A DNA stretch of 64,000 nt from Rubrivivax sp. (GTDB lineage: Bacteria > Pseudomonadota > Gammaproteobacteria > Burkholderiales > Burkholderiaceae). How positions within the stretch are numbered: position 1 is the first letter of the stretch; every line of letters starts with the position of its first letter. This document shows, one piece after another, positions 17,504 through 28,543 of this stretch. A model generated the notes under the pieces. The model saw nothing but the letters and a program-made list of their open reading frames with translations, made no database searches and was not told the origin of the DNA. Both the position numbers and the translations under genes were made by a program. The DNA is taken from NCBI GenBank assembly GCA_016790225.1, contig JAEUOZ010000037.1:22166-86165 (forward strand), in the 5' to 3' direction.

Positions 17504-18466
17504 TCAGCGTGCCGATGCGGCGGCCGGGGCAGCCGAGCTGCGTTCTCGCAGGGCGATCCATTCGTTCAAGGCCAGCGCGCCCAGCACCAGCGCCCCGCCG
17601 CCCAGTACCGCCGTGCTGGGTGCCTCGCCAGCGCCCAGCCAGGCCCAGGCCACGCCGAAGATCACCTCCAGCAACGACAGCAGCGCCGCTTCCGGCGCCT
17701 TCAGCGTGCGCGCGGCCATCACGGCCAGCAGGCAGGGAATGGCCAGCTGCACGACGCCCAGCAGCGCCAGCCACGAGACATCGTGGACCGAGGCCTGCAG
17801 CGGCACGGCCCAGGGCAAGGCGATCAGCGCAGACAGCAGCGCCCCCAGCAGCACGGCCGTCAGCATGTCGGCCTGATCCGGCGCGGGGCGGCCATCGTGC
17901 GTGGGGGACTTCGCTGCCGCCGTCAGCGCCGCCTGGTGCTGCAGCAGCGTCCAGTTGGTGGCGGCCGCCAGCGGCACGGCCAGCGCGACCAGCGTGCCCC
18001 AGAGGTGGCGCGTCTCGCCGCCGGTGAGTTCGCTGGCGTACATCCAGGCGATGCCCACGCCGGCCGCCACGATGGCCAGCCAGCTGCGCAGCGGCAGGCG
18101 GTGGCCCAGCAGCAGGCGCGAGGCCAGCGCGGTGAACAGCGGCGCCAGCGCCATGGTGATCAGCACATTGGCCACCGTGGTGAGCGTGAGCGCCAGCATG
18201 AAGGCCGTGTACATCACGCACCAGCAGGCCGCGGAGAGCCACAGCGCCCGCCCGCCGCCGCGCAGCGACTGCCACAGGCTGCGCGGCCCGCGCAGCCAGC
18301 ACAGCAGCAACACCAGCGCCAGCGCATTGAAGGCGCTGCGCCAGAACGTCACCTCGAAGCTGCGCGCGGCCTCCAGCTGCCGCGTCACCACGCCCGCGAT
18401 GCTCCACATCAGCGCGGCGGCGATCATCACCGCCACCGCCTGCGAATGACTCAGCGGCTGCCTCAT
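17504..18466 (-). CDS. DMT-superfamily (EamA) transporter
   Basis: 320 residues with about ten transmembrane segments arranged as two EamA repeats, the first starting at MIAAALMWSIAGVVTRQLE. The family exports or exchanges metabolites such as amino acids; the substrate cannot be told. The start lies 18 bases after the typA stop, so it is probably the last gene of the rimP-typA transcript. A 154-base gap separates it from the WS/DGAT gene. Confidence 0.85.
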   Translation of the reverse strand: MRQPLSHSQAVAVMIAAALMWSIAGVVTRQLEAARSFEVTFWRSAFNALALVLLLCWLRGPRSLWQSLRGGGRALWLSAACWCVMYTAFMLALTLTTVANVLITMALAPLFTALASRLLLGHRLPLRSWLAIVAAGVGIAWMYASELTGGETRHLWGTLVALAVPLAAATNWTLLQHQAALTAAAKSPTHDGRPAPDQADMLTAVLLGALLSALIALPWAVPLQASVHDVSWLALLGVVQLAIPCLLAVMAARTLKAPEAALLSLLEVIFGVAWAWLGAGEAPSTAVLGGGALVLGALALNEWIALRERSSAAPAAASAR

Positions 18467-18484
18467 CGCGCGCGGAATCCGCGG

Positions 18485-20314
18485 TCAGGCGCCTTCGCGG
18501 CTGGCGCGCTTGCGCTCGTGCTCCTTCAGGAAGCGCTTGCGCACCCGGATCGACTTGGGCGTGATCTCGACCAGCTCGTCGTCATCGATGAACTCCACCG
18601 CGTATTCCAGCGTGAGGTCGATCGGCGGCGTGATCTTGATGGCGTCTTCCTTGCCGCTGACGCGGAAGTTGGTCAGCTGCTTCATGCGCGTGGCGTTCAC
18701 GACCAGATCGTTGTCACGGCTGTGGATGCCCACGATCATGCCTTCGTACACCGGGTCGCCGGCGCGCACGAACATGCGGCCGCGATCGTCCAGCTTGCCC
18801 AGCGCATAAGTGAAGATCTCGCCATCGTCCATGCTGATCAGCACGCCGTTCTTGCGTCCGCCGATCTCGCCCTTGAAGGCCTCGTAGCCATCGAAGATGT
18901 TGCTGATCAGGCCGGTGCCGCGCGTGAGGTTCATGAACTCGTTGGAGAAGCCGATCAGGCCCCGCGCCGGAATGCGGTATTCCAGCCGCACACGGCCGCG
19001 GCCATCGGTCTCCATGTTGACCAGATCGCCCTTGCGTTCGCCCAGGGCCTGCATCACGCCACCCTGGTGCTGATCCTCGATGTCGACGGTCACCAGCTCG
19101 ATCGGCTCGTGCTTGTCGCCATCGACCTCATGGAACACCACACGCGGCTTGCTCACGCCCAGCTCGTAGCCCTCGCGGCGCATGTTTTCCAGCAGGATGG
19201 TCAGGTGCAGTTCGCCGCGGCCGGAGACCTCGAAGATGCCGTCCTCGCCCGACTCCTTGACGCGCAGCGCCACGTTGCTCTGCAGTTCCTTCTGCAGGCG
19301 GTCCCAGATCTGGCGGCTGGTGACAAACTTGCCCTCGCGCCCGGCCAGCGGGCTGGTGTTGACGCAGAAGTTCATGGTCAGCGTCGGCTCGTCGACCTTC
19401 AGCATCGGCAGGGGCTGGGGGTTCAGCGGATCGGTCACCGTGACGCCGATGCCGATGTCGGTGATGCCGCTGATCAGCACGATCTCGCCCGGGCCGGCTT
19501 CGGTGGAGGCGATGCGCTCCAGACCCTCGAAGGTCTGAACCTGGTTGATGCGTCCCTTGTACGAGCGCCCCTGCGGCCCTTCCGCGACCAGCACATCCAT
19601 GGGCGCCTTCAGCGTGCCGGCATTGATGCGGCCCACGCCGATGCGACCGACAAAAGTGGAGTAGTCCAGTGAAGAGATCTGCAGCTGCAGCGGCGCGGCC
19701 GGGTCACCTTCATGCGCGGGCACGTGCGTGAGCACGGTCTCGAACAACGGCGTCATGTCGGCACCCCAGGCCTCACCCTGCGGGCCCTCCTTCATCGAGG
19801 CCCAGCCGTTCAGGCCCGAGGCATAGACCACCGGGAAGTCCAGCTGCTCCTCGGTGGCGCCCAGCTTGTCGAACAGCTCGAAGGCGGCGTTGATCACATA
19901 GTCAGGGCGCGAGCCGGGCTTGTCGACCTTGTTCACCACGACGATGGGCTTGAGACCCAGCGCGAGCGCCTTCTTGGTGACGAAGCGCGTCTGCGGCATC
20001 GGGCCTTCCTGTGCATCGATCAGCAGCACGACGCCGTCGACCATGCTCAACGCCCGCTCGACCTCGCCGCCGAAATCGGCGTGGCCCGGGGTGTCGACGA
20101 TATTGATGTGCGTGTCCTTCCAGGTCACCGCGCAGTTCTTGGCCAGGATGGTGATGCCACGCTCGCGTTCGATGTCATTGCTGTCCATCACACGTTCGGC
20201 GACCTTCTCGTTCTCACGGAAGGTGCCGCTCTGGCGCAGCAGCTGGTCCACCAGGGTGGTCTTGCCATGGTCGACGTGCGCGATGATGGCGATGTTGCGG
20301 ATCTGTTTGCTCAT
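18485..20314 (-). CDS. typA: Ribosome-associated GTPase TypA/BipA
   Basis: 609 residues, standard length. The G1 motif [10 protein letters not shown] is near the N-terminus, [14 protein letters not shown] is G3 and NKVDKPGSR is G4. EF-G-like domains III and V and the BipA-specific C-terminal domain follow. It is a translational GTPase that binds the ribosome and assists 50S assembly and stress or low-temperature growth. It follows truB by nine bases, which suits an operon for ribosome maturation. Confidence 0.96.
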   Translation of the reverse strand: MSKQIRNIAIIAHVDHGKTTLVDQLLRQSGTFRENEKVAERVMDSNDIERERGITILAKNCAVTWKDTHINIVDTPGHADFGGEVERALSMVDGVVLLIDAQEGPMPQTRFVTKKALALGLKPIVVVNKVDKPGSRPDYVINAAFELFDKLGATEEQLDFPVVYASGLNGWASMKEGPQGEAWGADMTPLFETVLTHVPAHEGDPAAPLQLQISSLDYSTFVGRIGVGRINAGTLKAPMDVLVAEGPQGRSYKGRINQVQTFEGLERIASTEAGPGEIVLISGITDIGIGVTVTDPLNPQPLPMLKVDEPTLTMNFCVNTSPLAGREGKFVTSRQIWDRLQKELQSNVALRVKESGEDGIFEVSGRGELHLTILLENMRREGYELGVSKPRVVFHEVDGDKHEPIELVTVDIEDQHQGGVMQALGERKGDLVNMETDGRGRVRLEYRIPARGLIGFSNEFMNLTRGTGLISNIFDGYEAFKGEIGGRKNGVLISMDDGEIFTYALGKLDDRGRMFVRAGDPVYEGMIVGIHSRDNDLVVNATRMKQLTNFRVSGKEDAIKITPPIDLTLEYAVEFIDDDELVEITPKSIRVRKRFLKEHERKRASREGA

Positions 20315-20323
20315 ACGGTTGGC

Positions 20324-21385
20324 TCAGGCGGGTTGGGCGGCCGGGTGTGGGGCTGCCAGCAGCGCCTGCACTTCAGGAGGGCTGAGAAGCCGGTCGGCGA
20401 TCAGTTCGCCGGCCAGCACGTGCGCGCTGCCCAGAAAGGCGCGCGGCTCGGGACCATAAACTCTGACGTTGGGCATGTCGGGCGCGCTGACGCGCCGGCG
20501 CAGGCCGCTGAGAAAGCGGCCCGCCTCTTCGGCCGGCAACTGCAGCGCCGGCCAGGCCTGCAGCAGCGCATCGGGCGGCAGCAGCAGCGCATCGCGCTGC
20601 GCTTCATCCAGTGCCTGCAGGGCTTCCAGCGTCAGGGCCTGGCCGATGCGCAGCGGGCCGCTGGCGGTACGGCGCAGGGCGGCCAGGTGCGCGCCGCAGC
20701 CCAGTGCCTCGCCGATGTCCTCGGCCAGCGCGCGCACGTAGGTGCCCTTGCTGCAGCTCAGGTCGATCACCAGGCATTCGGCCTCCCAGTGGATCAGCTC
20801 CAGCCGGTGCAGGATCACCTCGCGCGGCGCGCGCTCGATCTCCACGCCGGCGCGGGCGTATTCGTACAGCGCCTTGCCCTGGTGCTTGAGCGCGCTGTGC
20901 ATCGGCGGCACCTGGCGGATCGGCCCGCTGAAGCGCTGCAGCACGGCCTCCAGCGCGGCGCGGTCGACGTGCAGCGGACGCTCCTGCAGCACCTCGCCCT
21001 CGCGATCGCCGCCGCGGCGCGTCTGGCCCAGATGCAGGGTTGCGCGGTAGGCCTTGTCGGCGTCCAGGCTCACCTGGGCAAACTTGGTCGCGGCACCCAG
21101 GCACAGCGGCAGCAGGCCACTGGCCAGGGGATCGAGCGTGCCGGTGTGTCCGGCCTTCTCGGCCCGCATCAGGCCCTTCACCTTGGACAGCAGGTCCTGG
21201 CTGGTCCAGCCCACGGGCTTGTCGATCAGCAGCACACCGTGTACCGGGCGCCGCGGCCGGGCCGGTCTGCGCTGCGCGCCGCCTGTGGCCGATCGCGCCG
21301 CTGCGGGCGGCTCGCCATCGGCGCGCAGCGGGGCGCGCACATCGGCCATCGGCCCGGTTCGGAAGGCAAGCGGCGCCGAGCCCAT
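20324..21385 (-). CDS. truB: tRNA pseudouridine-55 synthase
   Basis: 353 residues. The catalytic Asp lies in [27 protein letters not shown] marks the start of the conserved core and [15 protein letters not shown] the nucleotide-binding part. The frame has about 48 extra N-terminal residues rich in Arg and Ala; since the ATG overlaps the rbfA stop (TGATG), translation probably does begin there. The enzyme makes pseudouridine 55 in the T-loop of tRNAs. Confidence 0.95.
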   Translation of the reverse strand: MGSAPLAFRTGPMADVRAPLRADGEPPAAARSATGGAQRRPARPRRPVHGVLLIDKPVGWTSQDLLSKVKGLMRAEKAGHTGTLDPLASGLLPLCLGAATKFAQVSLDADKAYRATLHLGQTRRGGDREGEVLQERPLHVDRAALEAVLQRFSGPIRQVPPMHSALKHQGKALYEYARAGVEIERAPREVILHRLELIHWEAECLVIDLSCSKGTYVRALAEDIGEALGCGAHLAALRRTASGPLRIGQALTLEALQALDEAQRDALLLPPDALLQAWPALQLPAEEAGRFLSGLRRRVSAPDMPNVRVYGPEPRAFLGSAHVLAGELIADRLLSPPEVQALLAAPHPAAQPA

Positions 21386-21756
21386 CAGGCGTCCTTGGCT
21401 CGCGTGGCGTTGGCGCGCGCGATCAGGGCATTCAGATCGGCGGCACGTTCGGTGGTGCGGTCGAACTGGAAGTGCAGCGTCGGGACCGTGTGGATCTGCA
21501 GGCGCTTGAACAGCCCGTTGCGCAGGAAGCCCGCCGCCTCGTTCAGCGCCTGCTGGGACTCTTCGTGGTCACCCACCAGCACCGAGAAGAAGATCTTGGC
21601 ATGCGCATAGTCGGGCGTCACCTCCACCGCGTTGAGCGTGACCATGCCCACGCGCGGATCCTTCAGCTCGCGGATGAGCTCGGCCAGATCACGCTGGATC
21701 TGGTCGGCCACGCGGTAGCTGCGGTTGGGGGTGGAGGATTTCTTGTGGCGTGTCAT
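21385..21756 (-). CDS. rbfA: Ribosome-binding factor A
   Basis: 123 residues, typical size. It carries the KH-like core: [16 protein letters not shown], then [27 protein letters not shown] in shortened form ([16 protein letters not shown]). GAGGAG stands nine bases before the ATG. RbfA aids maturation of the 30S subunit 5' end of 16S rRNA. It follows infB after a terminator-like hairpin. Confidence 0.95.
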   Translation of the reverse strand: MTRHKKSSTPNRSYRVADQIQRDLAELIRELKDPRVGMVTLNAVEVTPDYAHAKIFFSVLVGDHEESQQALNEAAGFLRNGLFKRLQIHTVPTLHFQFDRTTERAADLNALIARANATRAKDA

Positions 21757-21776
21757 GTTGACGTCTCCTCAAAGAC

Positions 21777-21807
21777 AAACCCCGCCTTCTGTTCGTCGGC
21801 GGGGTTT
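21777..21807 (-). terminator. Attenuator-like hairpin between infB and rbfA
   Basis: Perfect 10-base stem AAACCCCGCC / GGCGGGGTTT with an 11-base loop, followed on the minus strand by GTCTTTG. It is a partial rho-independent terminator that could lower expression of rbfA-truB-typA relative to infB. Confidence 0.55.
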
Positions 21808-21832
21808 GCTCGGGTGAGGCGAACTCCGCTGC

Positions 21833-24800
21833 TTACAGCGTGCGTGCGACTTCCTTGATCTCGAAGAATTCCAGCTGGTCGCCTTCCTTGATGTCGCTGT
21901 AGTTCTTGAGCTTGATACCGCACTCGAAGCCTTCCTTGACTTCGCGGACATCGTCCTTCAGGCGGCGCAGGGATTCGACTTCGCCGGTATAGACCACCAC
22001 GTTGTCGCGCAGCAGGCGGAAGCGCGCACTGCGGGTGACCTGGCCCGCCGTGACCATGGAACCGGCCACCGTGCCGATCTTGCTGGCCACGAAGACGGTG
22101 CGGATCTCGGCCGTGCCGATGACTTCTTCCTTCTGCTCCGGCGCCAGCATGCCGGCCATGGCGGCCTTCACCTCATCCACCGCGTCGTAGATGATGTTGT
22201 AGTAGCGCAGATCGACGTTGTTGCCTTCGGCCAGCTTGCGCGCGCCGGCATCGGCCCGCGTGTTGAAGCCGATGATGACGGCCTTGGACGCGATGGCCAG
22301 GTTGACGTCGCTCTCGCTGATGCCGCCCACGGCCGCGTGCACGATCTGCACCTTGACCTCGGCGGTGCTGAGCTTGATCAGCGATTGGGCCAGCGCCTCC
22401 TGCGAGCCCTGGACATCGGCCTTGACGATCAGCGACAGCGTCTGCGCCTGGCCTTCGCCCATGTTCTCGAACATGTTCTCCAGCTTGGCGGCCTGGCGCT
22501 TGTTCAGCGTCACTTCGCGGTACTTGCCCTGGCGGAAGGTGGCGATCTCGCGCGCCCGGCGCTCATCGGCCAGCACCATGAAATCGTCGCCGGCCAGCGG
22601 CACTTCGGTCAGGCCCTGGATTTCGACCGGGATCGAAGGACCGGCGGTCTCGGTGGACTTGCCGTCTTCATCGAGCATCGCCCGCACGCGGCCGTAGCTG
22701 CTGCCCGCCAGCACGACATCGCCCTTCTTCAGGGTGCCGCTCTGCACCAGCACCGTGGCCACCGGGCCGCGGCCCTTGTCCAGGCGCGCTTCGATGACGA
22801 TGCCCTTGGCCGCGGCGTCCGCCGGCGCCTTGAGCTCCAGCACCTCGGCCTGCAGCAGCACCTGCTCCAGCAGCGCGTCGATGCCCTGGCCGGTCTTGGC
22901 CGACACCGGCACGAACGGCGATTCGCCGCCGAAGTCTTCCGGCACGACCTGCTCGGCCACCAGCTCGCTCTTCAGGCGTTCCGGGTTGGCCTCGGGCTTG
23001 TCGATCTTGTTCATCGCCACGACGATGGGCACCTTGGCCGCCTTGGCGTGGTGGATGGCTTCCTTGGTCTGGGGCATCACGCCGTCGTCAGCCGCCACCA
23101 CCAGGATGACGATGTCGGTGGCCTTGGCGCCGCGTGCACGCATGGCCGTGAAGGCTGCGTGGCCCGGGGTATCCAGGAAGGTGATCACGCCACGCGGCGT
23201 TTCCACGTGATAGGCACCGATGTGCTGCGTGATGCCGCCGGCTTCGCCTGCCGCCACACGGGTGCGGCGGATGTAGTCCAGCAGCGAGGTCTTGCCGTGG
23301 TCGACGTGGCCCATCACGGTGACGACCGGCGCGCGCGGCAGTTCGTCAGCCGAATGCGCCGCCTGTTCTTCCTCGGTGAAGGCTTCCGGATCGTCCAGCT
23401 TGGCCGCCAGCGCCTTGTGGCCCATTTCCTCGACCACGATCATCGCGGTCTCCTGGTCCAGCTGCTGATTGATGGTGACCATCTGGCCCAGCTTCATCAG
23501 CTGCTTGATGACCTCGGAGGCCTTGACGCTCATCTTGTGCGCCAGATCCGCCACCGAAATGGTCTCGGGCACATGGACCTCCTGGGTCATCGGCTCATTG
23601 GGCGCAACGAAGCTGCCGGCGCCGTCATCGCGATCGCCGCGGCCCTTGCCCTTGGGCGCACGCCAGCCCGCCCGCGCACCGCCTGACGACGAGTCGCCGC
23701 GTGTCTTGAGAGCGCGCTTCTTGGCCGCGTCGTCGGCCCAGCTGGAGGAGAGCTTCTCGCTCTTGACCTGCTTCTTGTCGCCCGGCTTGGCGGCGGCCGT
23801 GCCGGCGGCCGCGACCGGTGCGCCGGGCTTGGCCGCCGGCTTGTGGATCGTGCCCTTGATGCCAGCCGCCTCCGCAGGCTTGGGCTCTTCAGGCTTCTTG
23901 GCGGTCATGACACCGCTTCTGCGGTTGATCATGTCGCGGATGGCCTGGGCTTCGCTCTCGGCCTTCTTGCGCCGCGCATCGGACTCTGCCGCGGCCTGCT
24001 TGGCATTGGCGTCGGCCACTGCCGCCTTCACCACGCGCAGACCCGGCCGCGGCGCCTCGGGCGTTGCGGCCTTGGCCACGGGCTCGGCCGCGGGCTTGGC
24101 TGCCTCGGGTGCCGGCTTTGGCGACTCGGCCGCAGCCTTCGGCGCTTCAGACGCCGGCTTGGCGGCTTCGGCAGCTGGCCTGGCCGACTCAGCAGCGGGC
24201 TTGGCAGCCGGGGCCGGCGCGGCGTTTGCCGCCGTGGCAGGCGCAGCCGGCTCGGCGGGTGCCACGGGCGACGGGGGCGGCTCGTTGGCCGCCTGCTGCG
24301 CCTTGGCCAGCGCGGCCGCGGCTTCGGCAGCGGCCTGTTCGGCGGCGGCCCGCGCTGCGGCTTCTTCGGCCTCGCGCTCGGCCTGGGCCCGGGCGGCGGC
24401 CTCGGCCTGACGTTCACGTTCAGCGGCGTCTTCCAGCTGGCGCTGGATCAGCGCCGCCTGGGCAGCGGCCTCGGCTTCGCGGCGCGCGGCTTCCGCTTCA
24501 TCGATCACCGGCGCGGCACGCTCTTCGGGCGCAGCCGCCGGCATGTCGTCACGCTTGACGAAGGTGCGCTTCTTGCGCACCTCGACCTGGATCGTGCGGG
24601 CCTTGCCCGATGCATCGGCCTGCTTGATCTCGCTCGTGCTCTTGCGGGTCAGCACGATCTTCTTGCGGTCGGTCGAGGATGTGCCGTGCGAATGACGCAG
24701 GTACTCCAGCAGACGCTCCTTGTCGCCCTCGGTCAGGGCGTCGTCGGGCGACTGCTTGGCGACGCCAGCCGATTGCAGCTGCTCCAGCAATGCCGTCACC

Positions 24801-24847
24801 GGGCGATTGAGCTGGGCCGCAAACTGGGCGACGGTGGTCACTGCCAT
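21833..24847 (-). CDS. infB: Translation initiation factor IF-2
   Basis: 1004 residues from the ATG at 24847 ([17 protein letters not shown]), with AAGGA upstream. The N-terminal IF2 domain is followed by a long low-complexity Ala/Glu/Lys/Pro region (about residues 100-400), then the GTPase domain: [29 protein letters not shown]. Domains II-IV follow, ending in [11 protein letters not shown]. The low-complexity section is longer than in enteric IF2 but usual for beta-proteobacteria. It delivers fMet-tRNA to the 30S subunit. Confidence 0.97.
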   Translation of the reverse strand: MAVTTVAQFAAQLNRPVTALLEQLQSAGVAKQSPDDALTEGDKERLLEYLRHSHGTSSTDRKKIVLTRKSTSEIKQADASGKARTIQVEVRKKRTFVKRDDMPAAAPEERAAPVIDEAEAARREAEAAAQAALIQRQLEDAAERERQAEAAARAQAEREAEEAAARAAAEQAAAEAAAALAKAQQAANEPPPSPVAPAEPAAPATAANAAPAPAAKPAAESARPAAEAAKPASEAPKAAAESPKPAPEAAKPAAEPVAKAATPEAPRPGLRVVKAAVADANAKQAAAESDARRKKAESEAQAIRDMINRRSGVMTAKKPEEPKPAEAAGIKGTIHKPAAKPGAPVAAAGTAAAKPGDKKQVKSEKLSSSWADDAAKKRALKTRGDSSSGGARAGWRAPKGKGRGDRDDGAGSFVAPNEPMTQEVHVPETISVADLAHKMSVKASEVIKQLMKLGQMVTINQQLDQETAMIVVEEMGHKALAAKLDDPEAFTEEEQAAHSADELPRAPVVTVMGHVDHGKTSLLDYIRRTRVAAGEAGGITQHIGAYHVETPRGVITFLDTPGHAAFTAMRARGAKATDIVILVVAADDGVMPQTKEAIHHAKAAKVPIVVAMNKIDKPEANPERLKSELVAEQVVPEDFGGESPFVPVSAKTGQGIDALLEQVLLQAEVLELKAPADAAAKGIVIEARLDKGRGPVATVLVQSGTLKKGDVVLAGSSYGRVRAMLDEDGKSTETAGPSIPVEIQGLTEVPLAGDDFMVLADERRAREIATFRQGKYREVTLNKRQAAKLENMFENMGEGQAQTLSLIVKADVQGSQEALAQSLIKLSTAEVKVQIVHAAVGGISESDVNLAIASKAVIIGFNTRADAGARKLAEGNNVDLRYYNIIYDAVDEVKAAMAGMLAPEQKEEVIGTAEIRTVFVASKIGTVAGSMVTAGQVTRSARFRLLRDNVVVYTGEVESLRRLKDDVREVKEGFECGIKLKNYSDIKEGDQLEFFEIKEVARTL

Positions 24848-24923
24848 GGGAATCGATCCTTCGGGTTGCCGGGTCTTGCGGGCAATGGGCGGTGGCGGGT
24901 GCGGGCGCGAGCTGGCTGGGGCT

Positions 24924-26402
24924 TCAGGCCGCAAACCAGTGTTCGCGCGCCTTCATGATCAGGGCCTTGGCCTGTTCGTCTTCCAGGCCCGCCATCTCGG
25001 TGAGCTCGTCGACGGCCAGATCGGCCAGGTCGTCACGGGTGTGCACGCCGCCCGCGGCCAGCCGGGCCATGAGCTCGGGCGACATGCCGTCGAGATCACG
25101 CAGATCCTGCGAGACCTCCTCGACGTTCTCTTCCTTGACGATCTCCATCGTGAGCAGCGCGTCCTTGGCGCGGTTGCGCAGCTCGTTGACGGTGTCCTCG
25201 TCGAAGGACTCGATCTCCAGCATCTCCTGCAGCGGCACATAGGCCACTTCTTCCAGGCTGGTAAAGCCCTCGGCGATCAGGATGTCGGCGACCTCCTCGT
25301 CCACGTCGAGCTTGTCGACGAAGAGCTTGCGCACGGATTCGCTTTCGCCAGCCTGCTTGGCCTGCGACTCTTCCGCGGTCATGATGTTGATGCGCCAGCC
25401 GGTGAGGTCGGACGCCAGACGCACGTTCTGGCCGCCGCGGCCGATGGCAATGGCCAGGTTCTCTTCGTCGACGACCACGTCCATCGCGTGCTTCTCTTCG
25501 TCGACGACGATGGACTGCACGTTGGCCGGCGCCAGCGCGCCGATGACGAACTGCGCCGGGTCATCGGACCACAGCACGATGTCCACGCGCTCGCCGGCAA
25601 GCTCATTGGTGACCGCATTCACGCGCGAGCCGCGCACGCCCACGCAGGTGCCGATCGGATCCACGCGGCGATCATGCGAGACCACGGCGATCTTGGCGCG
25701 GCTGCCGGCATCGCGGGCGCAGCTCTTGATCTCCAGCAGGCCTTGCTCGATCTCCGGCACTTCCTGGGCGAACAGTTCCTTCATGAAATCGGGCGAGCTG
25801 CGCGACAGCATGATCTGTGCGCCACGCTGGGTGGGATCGATGCCGCCGATGAAGGCGCGCACACGGTCCCCGGTGCGCAGGTTCTCCTTCGGGATCGTCT
25901 CGCTGCGCTTGAGGCGGCCTTCGACGCGGCCGCTCTCGACAATGATGTCGCCCTTGTCCATGCGCTTGACCGTGCCCACGAAGATCCGCTCGCCGCGCGA
26001 GAGGAAATCGTTGAGCAGCTGCTCGCGCTCGGCATCGCGGATCTTCTGCAGGATCACCTGCTTGGCCGCCTGCGCGCCGATGCGGCCGATGGGCACGGAA
26101 TCGACGGGTTCCTCGATGTAGTCGCCCTCCTCGATGTCGGCGATCTGCTCCTGGGCTTCGAAGAGCAGCATCTCGGCATCGGGAATCTGCAGGCCGGCTT
26201 CGTTGGGCACCACATGCCAGCGACGGAAGGTCTCGTACTCGCCCGTATCGCGGTCGATCGCCACGCGGATGTCGACTTCGCCGCCATGCAGCTTCTTGGT
26301 GGCGGACGCGAGCGCCGCTTCCACGGCAGCGAAGACGACTTCGCGCTCCACGGTCTTTTCGCGGGAGATCGCATCCACCAGCATCAGCAATTCGCGGTTC
26401 AT
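24924..26402 (-). CDS. nusA: Transcription termination/antitermination factor NusA
   Basis: 492 residues: N-terminal RNA-polymerase-binding domain from [19 protein letters not shown]1 domain, two KH domains ([23 protein letters not shown]) and two C-terminal acidic repeats ending in [12 protein letters not shown]. The ATG overlaps the rimP stop (ATGA). It controls pausing, termination and antitermination, and in enterics feeds back on its own operon; the leader hairpin upstream of rimP may be such a target. Confidence 0.97.
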   Translation of the reverse strand: MNRELLMLVDAISREKTVEREVVFAAVEAALASATKKLHGGEVDIRVAIDRDTGEYETFRRWHVVPNEAGLQIPDAEMLLFEAQEQIADIEEGDYIEEPVDSVPIGRIGAQAAKQVILQKIRDAEREQLLNDFLSRGERIFVGTVKRMDKGDIIVESGRVEGRLKRSETIPKENLRTGDRVRAFIGGIDPTQRGAQIMLSRSSPDFMKELFAQEVPEIEQGLLEIKSCARDAGSRAKIAVVSHDRRVDPIGTCVGVRGSRVNAVTNELAGERVDIVLWSDDPAQFVIGALAPANVQSIVVDEEKHAMDVVVDEENLAIAIGRGGQNVRLASDLTGWRINIMTAEESQAKQAGESESVRKLFVDKLDVDEEVADILIAEGFTSLEEVAYVPLQEMLEIESFDEDTVNELRNRAKDALLTMEIVKEENVEEVSQDLRDLDGMSPELMARLAAGGVHTRDDLADLAVDELTEMAGLEDEQAKALIMKAREHWFAA

Positions 26403-26995
26403 TGCTTCACGGACCTTTCTTCTGTCTTCGCAGAGCGCTTGGCGCCCTGCCAGCCCTTCGGTTGCACCGGCTTGCCCGGTTCGGCCGCACCCCGGCCCCG
26501 CTTGAAATCGATCACCGGCACCAGGCGTGCCTCTCGCACTTCGTCCAGCGTGAAGGCCAGTTCGCTGCCTGCGTCGTTCTGACCATGCACCTGCTCCAGG
26601 ACCAGACGCCAGGCCTGCGGCGAGGCACCGGCCTGCAGCACACCCTTCCAGTGCTTGCGGCCCTGGAAGGGCATCTTCAGCGCCAGATCGATCGCCTGGC
26701 CCGCAAAGCGCAGGTAATCGGCTTCCTTCTTCAGGGGCCGATCGATGCCGGGCGAAGAGACCTCCAGGCGCTCGTAGTCGACCCCGTCGACTTCAAGCAC
26801 ATACTGCAGCTGCCGTGTGACGAGTTCACAATCGTCCACCGTGACAAACTCGCCGAGGCCCTGAGCTTCAGGGTAGCTGCGGCCGGGCACACGGTCGATG
26901 TAGACGCGCAGCAGGCCACGCGCCGAGCGCTCGACATCGACCAGGTCGAAACCCAAGCCGGTCACCGTCCGCTCAATCGCTTCCTGCCCACTCAC
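26399..26995 (-). CDS. rimP: Ribosome maturation factor RimP
   Basis: 198 residues from a GTG at 26995, chosen because GAGGAG stands ten bases upstream and because the following sequence ([21 protein letters not shown]) is the family start. A longer frame reaching 27133 is translated repeat sequence and is rejected. Core motifs are LRVYIDR and [11 protein letters not shown]. The protein helps 30S maturation. It heads the rimP-nusA-infB-rbfA-truB-typA operon. Confidence 0.93.
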   Translation of the reverse strand: MSGQEAIERTVTGLGFDLVDVERSARGLLRVYIDRVPGRSYPEAQGLGEFVTVDDCELVTRQLQYVLEVDGVDYERLEVSSPGIDRPLKKEADYLRFAGQAIDLALKMPFQGRKHWKGVLQAGASPQAWRLVLEQVHGQNDAGSELAFTLDEVREARLVPVIDFKRGRGAAEPGKPVQPKGWQGAKRSAKTEERSVKQ

Positions 26996-27052
26996 GACGT
27001 TCAAGCTCCTCGCTTCACACTGACTGAAAACATGGATCTGCTGATGGGTGAA

Positions 27053-27080
27053 CCCATGGTCGAAGCCCCATGGTCGAAGC
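27053..27080. repeat. Two exact 14-base tandem repeats in the rimP leader
   Basis: CCCATGGTCGAAGC occurs twice head to tail (27053-27066 and 27067-27080). The unit contains the palindrome CCATGG. Lies between the rimP promoter and start codon. Confidence 0.8.
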
Positions 27081-27084
27081 CTTC

Positions 27085-27120
27085 TCCGTACCTGTGTCCG
27101 TACCCATGTCCGTACCCATG
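27085..27120. repeat. Three 12-base tandem repeats in the rimP leader
   Basis: TCCGTACCCATG occurs twice exactly (27097-27108, 27109-27120) after a variant copy TCCGTACCTGTG at 27085-27096. Four bases separate this array from the 14-base pair. Confidence 0.8.
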
Positions 27121-27138
27121 GTTGAAAAAGCATCGGCC

Positions 27139-27166
27139 AAAAAAAATGGGCTGGATGGATCCGCCC
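27139..27166 (-). terminator. Rho-independent terminator-like hairpin in the rimP leader
   Basis: On the minus strand GGGC-GGA / TCC-(A)-GCCC forms a seven-pair stem with a four-base loop and one bulged A, followed by A and eight U residues. It sits only about 20-45 bases after the predicted transcription start, so it is a candidate attenuator for the nusA operon. Confidence 0.55.
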
Positions 27167-27189
27167 ACTCGACTTTCAGCGAAACGCGC

Positions 27190-27218
27190 ATTATAAGCAC
27201 GGCGCCGTAACAGATCAA
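27190..27218 (-). promoter_or_regulatory. Sigma-70 promoter of the rimP-nusA-infB operon
   Basis: Minus strand: -10 TATAAT (27190-27195, perfect) and -35 TTGATC (27213-27218, four of six), separated by exactly 17 bases. Transcription would start near 27183, giving a leader of about 190 bases before the rimP GTG. Confidence 0.7.
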
Positions 27219-27380
27219 CGGTTCAGGGGGTGGCGCGCAGCAGGGTGGCGCCCCCGGTGGCCGCGACTTGTGATAGGCCGCCGCGGGCCAGGCGCCGGGC
27301 GCGGGACACCCGCCGCGAGCCCGCGCATCGCCACCTTGCCGGCCTCGCTTGCGGCCCCCTGCTGCGCCGAAGCGCCGTGA

Positions 27381-27436
27381 TGGGACGCCAACGCAGGGAC
27401 GCCAACGCAGGAACGCCAACGCAGGAACGCCAACGC
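27381..27436. repeat. Four 14-base tandem repeats upstream of fabI
   Basis: GGGACGCCAACGCA twice, then GGAACGCCAACGCA and GGAACGCCAACGCC, head to tail. They end about 97 bases before the fabI ATG. No spacers, so not a CRISPR array. Confidence 0.8.
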
Positions 27437-27533
27437 CGGGACTCCAGCGCGCGCGTGGGAAAATCCGATCTTCACATCGATCGACAAACAGCCGGCCACG
27501 CGCCGCGCCCCATTCCAACAAGGCTGCACTTTC

Positions 27534-28319
27534 ATGGGTTTCCTGACCGGCAAGCGATTCCTGATCACCGGCGTCCTGAACAACCGCTCGATCGCCTACG
27601 GCATTGCCCGGGCCTGCCACCGCGAAGGCGCGGAACTGGCGTTCAGCTATGTCGGCGAGCGCTTCAAGGAGCGGATCGCGGAGTTCGCCGCGGAGTTCGG
27701 CTCCAGCCTCACCTTCGATTGCGATGTCGGCAGCGATGAGCAGATCGAGCGCACCTTCACGCAGCTGGGCGAAGCCTGGCCGCAGTTCGACGGCTTCGTG
27801 CACTCGATCGGGTTTGCCCCGCGGGAGGCGATCGGCGGCGACTTCCTGGAAGGCCTCTCGCGCGAGAGCTTCCGCATCGCGCACGACATCTCGGCCTACA
27901 GCTTCCCGGCGATGGCCAAGGCTTCCCTGCCCTACCTGCGCCCGGGTGCGGCGCTGCTGACGCTCAGCTACCTGGGCGCCGTGCGCTACGTGCCCAACTA
28001 CAACACCATGGGTCTGGCCAAGGCCTCGCTGGAGTCCAGCGTGCGCTACCTGGCACAGAGCCTGGGCGCACGCGGCGTTCGCGTCAACGGGGTCTCGGCC
28101 GGCCCCATCAAGACGCTGGCGGCTTCCGGCATCAAGGATTTCGGCAAGCTGCTCACCGAGTTTGCGGCCACCACGCCGATCCGCCGCACCGTCACCATCG
28201 ACGACGTCGGCAATGCCTGCGCCTTCCTGATGTCCGATCTGGCCGCAGGCATCAGTGCCGAGATCATGTATGTGGATGGCGGCTACAGCCAGGTGACCGT
28301 GCGGCCACCCGAGGCCTGA
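27534..28319 (+). CDS. fabI: Enoyl-ACP reductase (NADH)
   Basis: 261 residues. [23 protein letters not shown] is the FabI type of Rossmann start (shortened: [13 protein letters not shown]). The catalytic Tyr156-x6-Lys163 is seen in YNTMGLAK, and Gly93 is present in SIGFAP, so a triclosan-sensitive type is expected. It reduces trans-2-enoyl-ACP in the last step of fatty-acid elongation. It stands alone, divergent from the rimP operon. Confidence 0.95.
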   Translation: MGFLTGKRFLITGVLNNRSIAYGIARACHREGAELAFSYVGERFKERIAEFAAEFGSSLTFDCDVGSDEQIERTFTQLGEAWPQFDGFVHSIGFAPREAIGGDFLEGLSRESFRIAHDISAYSFPAMAKASLPYLRPGAALLTLSYLGAVRYVPNYNTMGLAKASLESSVRYLAQSLGARGVRVNGVSAGPIKTLAASGIKDFGKLLTEFAATTPIRRTVTIDDVGNACAFLMSDLAAGISAEIMYVDGGYSQVTVRPPEA

Positions 28320-28543
28320 GCCTGCCCCTGACACGAGCGACCGAGCCTGGCCAGCCTGCCGGGCCAGACCGCCGATCAGACCTGCGACCGATAGGGTCTT
28401 TCCCTAACCGACAAACTGATTCGTGAAGTCAAGGCCCCGTGCCCCGCAGGTGCATGTCCGACGGAACCAGCTTCCGCGGGCACACTCCAAGGCGCAGAGG
28501 CCGTTCCGGCCTCCAACCCAAGCGATATCCAGAAGGAGTTTCG

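Larger units (their letters stand above)
26996..27533. other. rimP/fabI divergent intergenic region rich in repeats
   Basis: 538 bases without a gene. It holds, left to right, the rimP leader with two kinds of tandem repeat, a poly-U hairpin, a near-consensus minus-strand promoter, a GC-rich stretch of about 150 bases in which nothing was recognised, and four 14-base tandem repeats ahead of fabI. Confidence 0.6.

Noticed and set aside
26996..27133. Extra N-terminal 46 residues of RimP
   Set aside because: The sequence translates the leader tandem repeats, and a GTG with GAGGAG fits the conserved start.
27381..27436. Short CRISPR array
   Set aside because: The units abut with no spacers and are only 14 bases; no cas genes are present.
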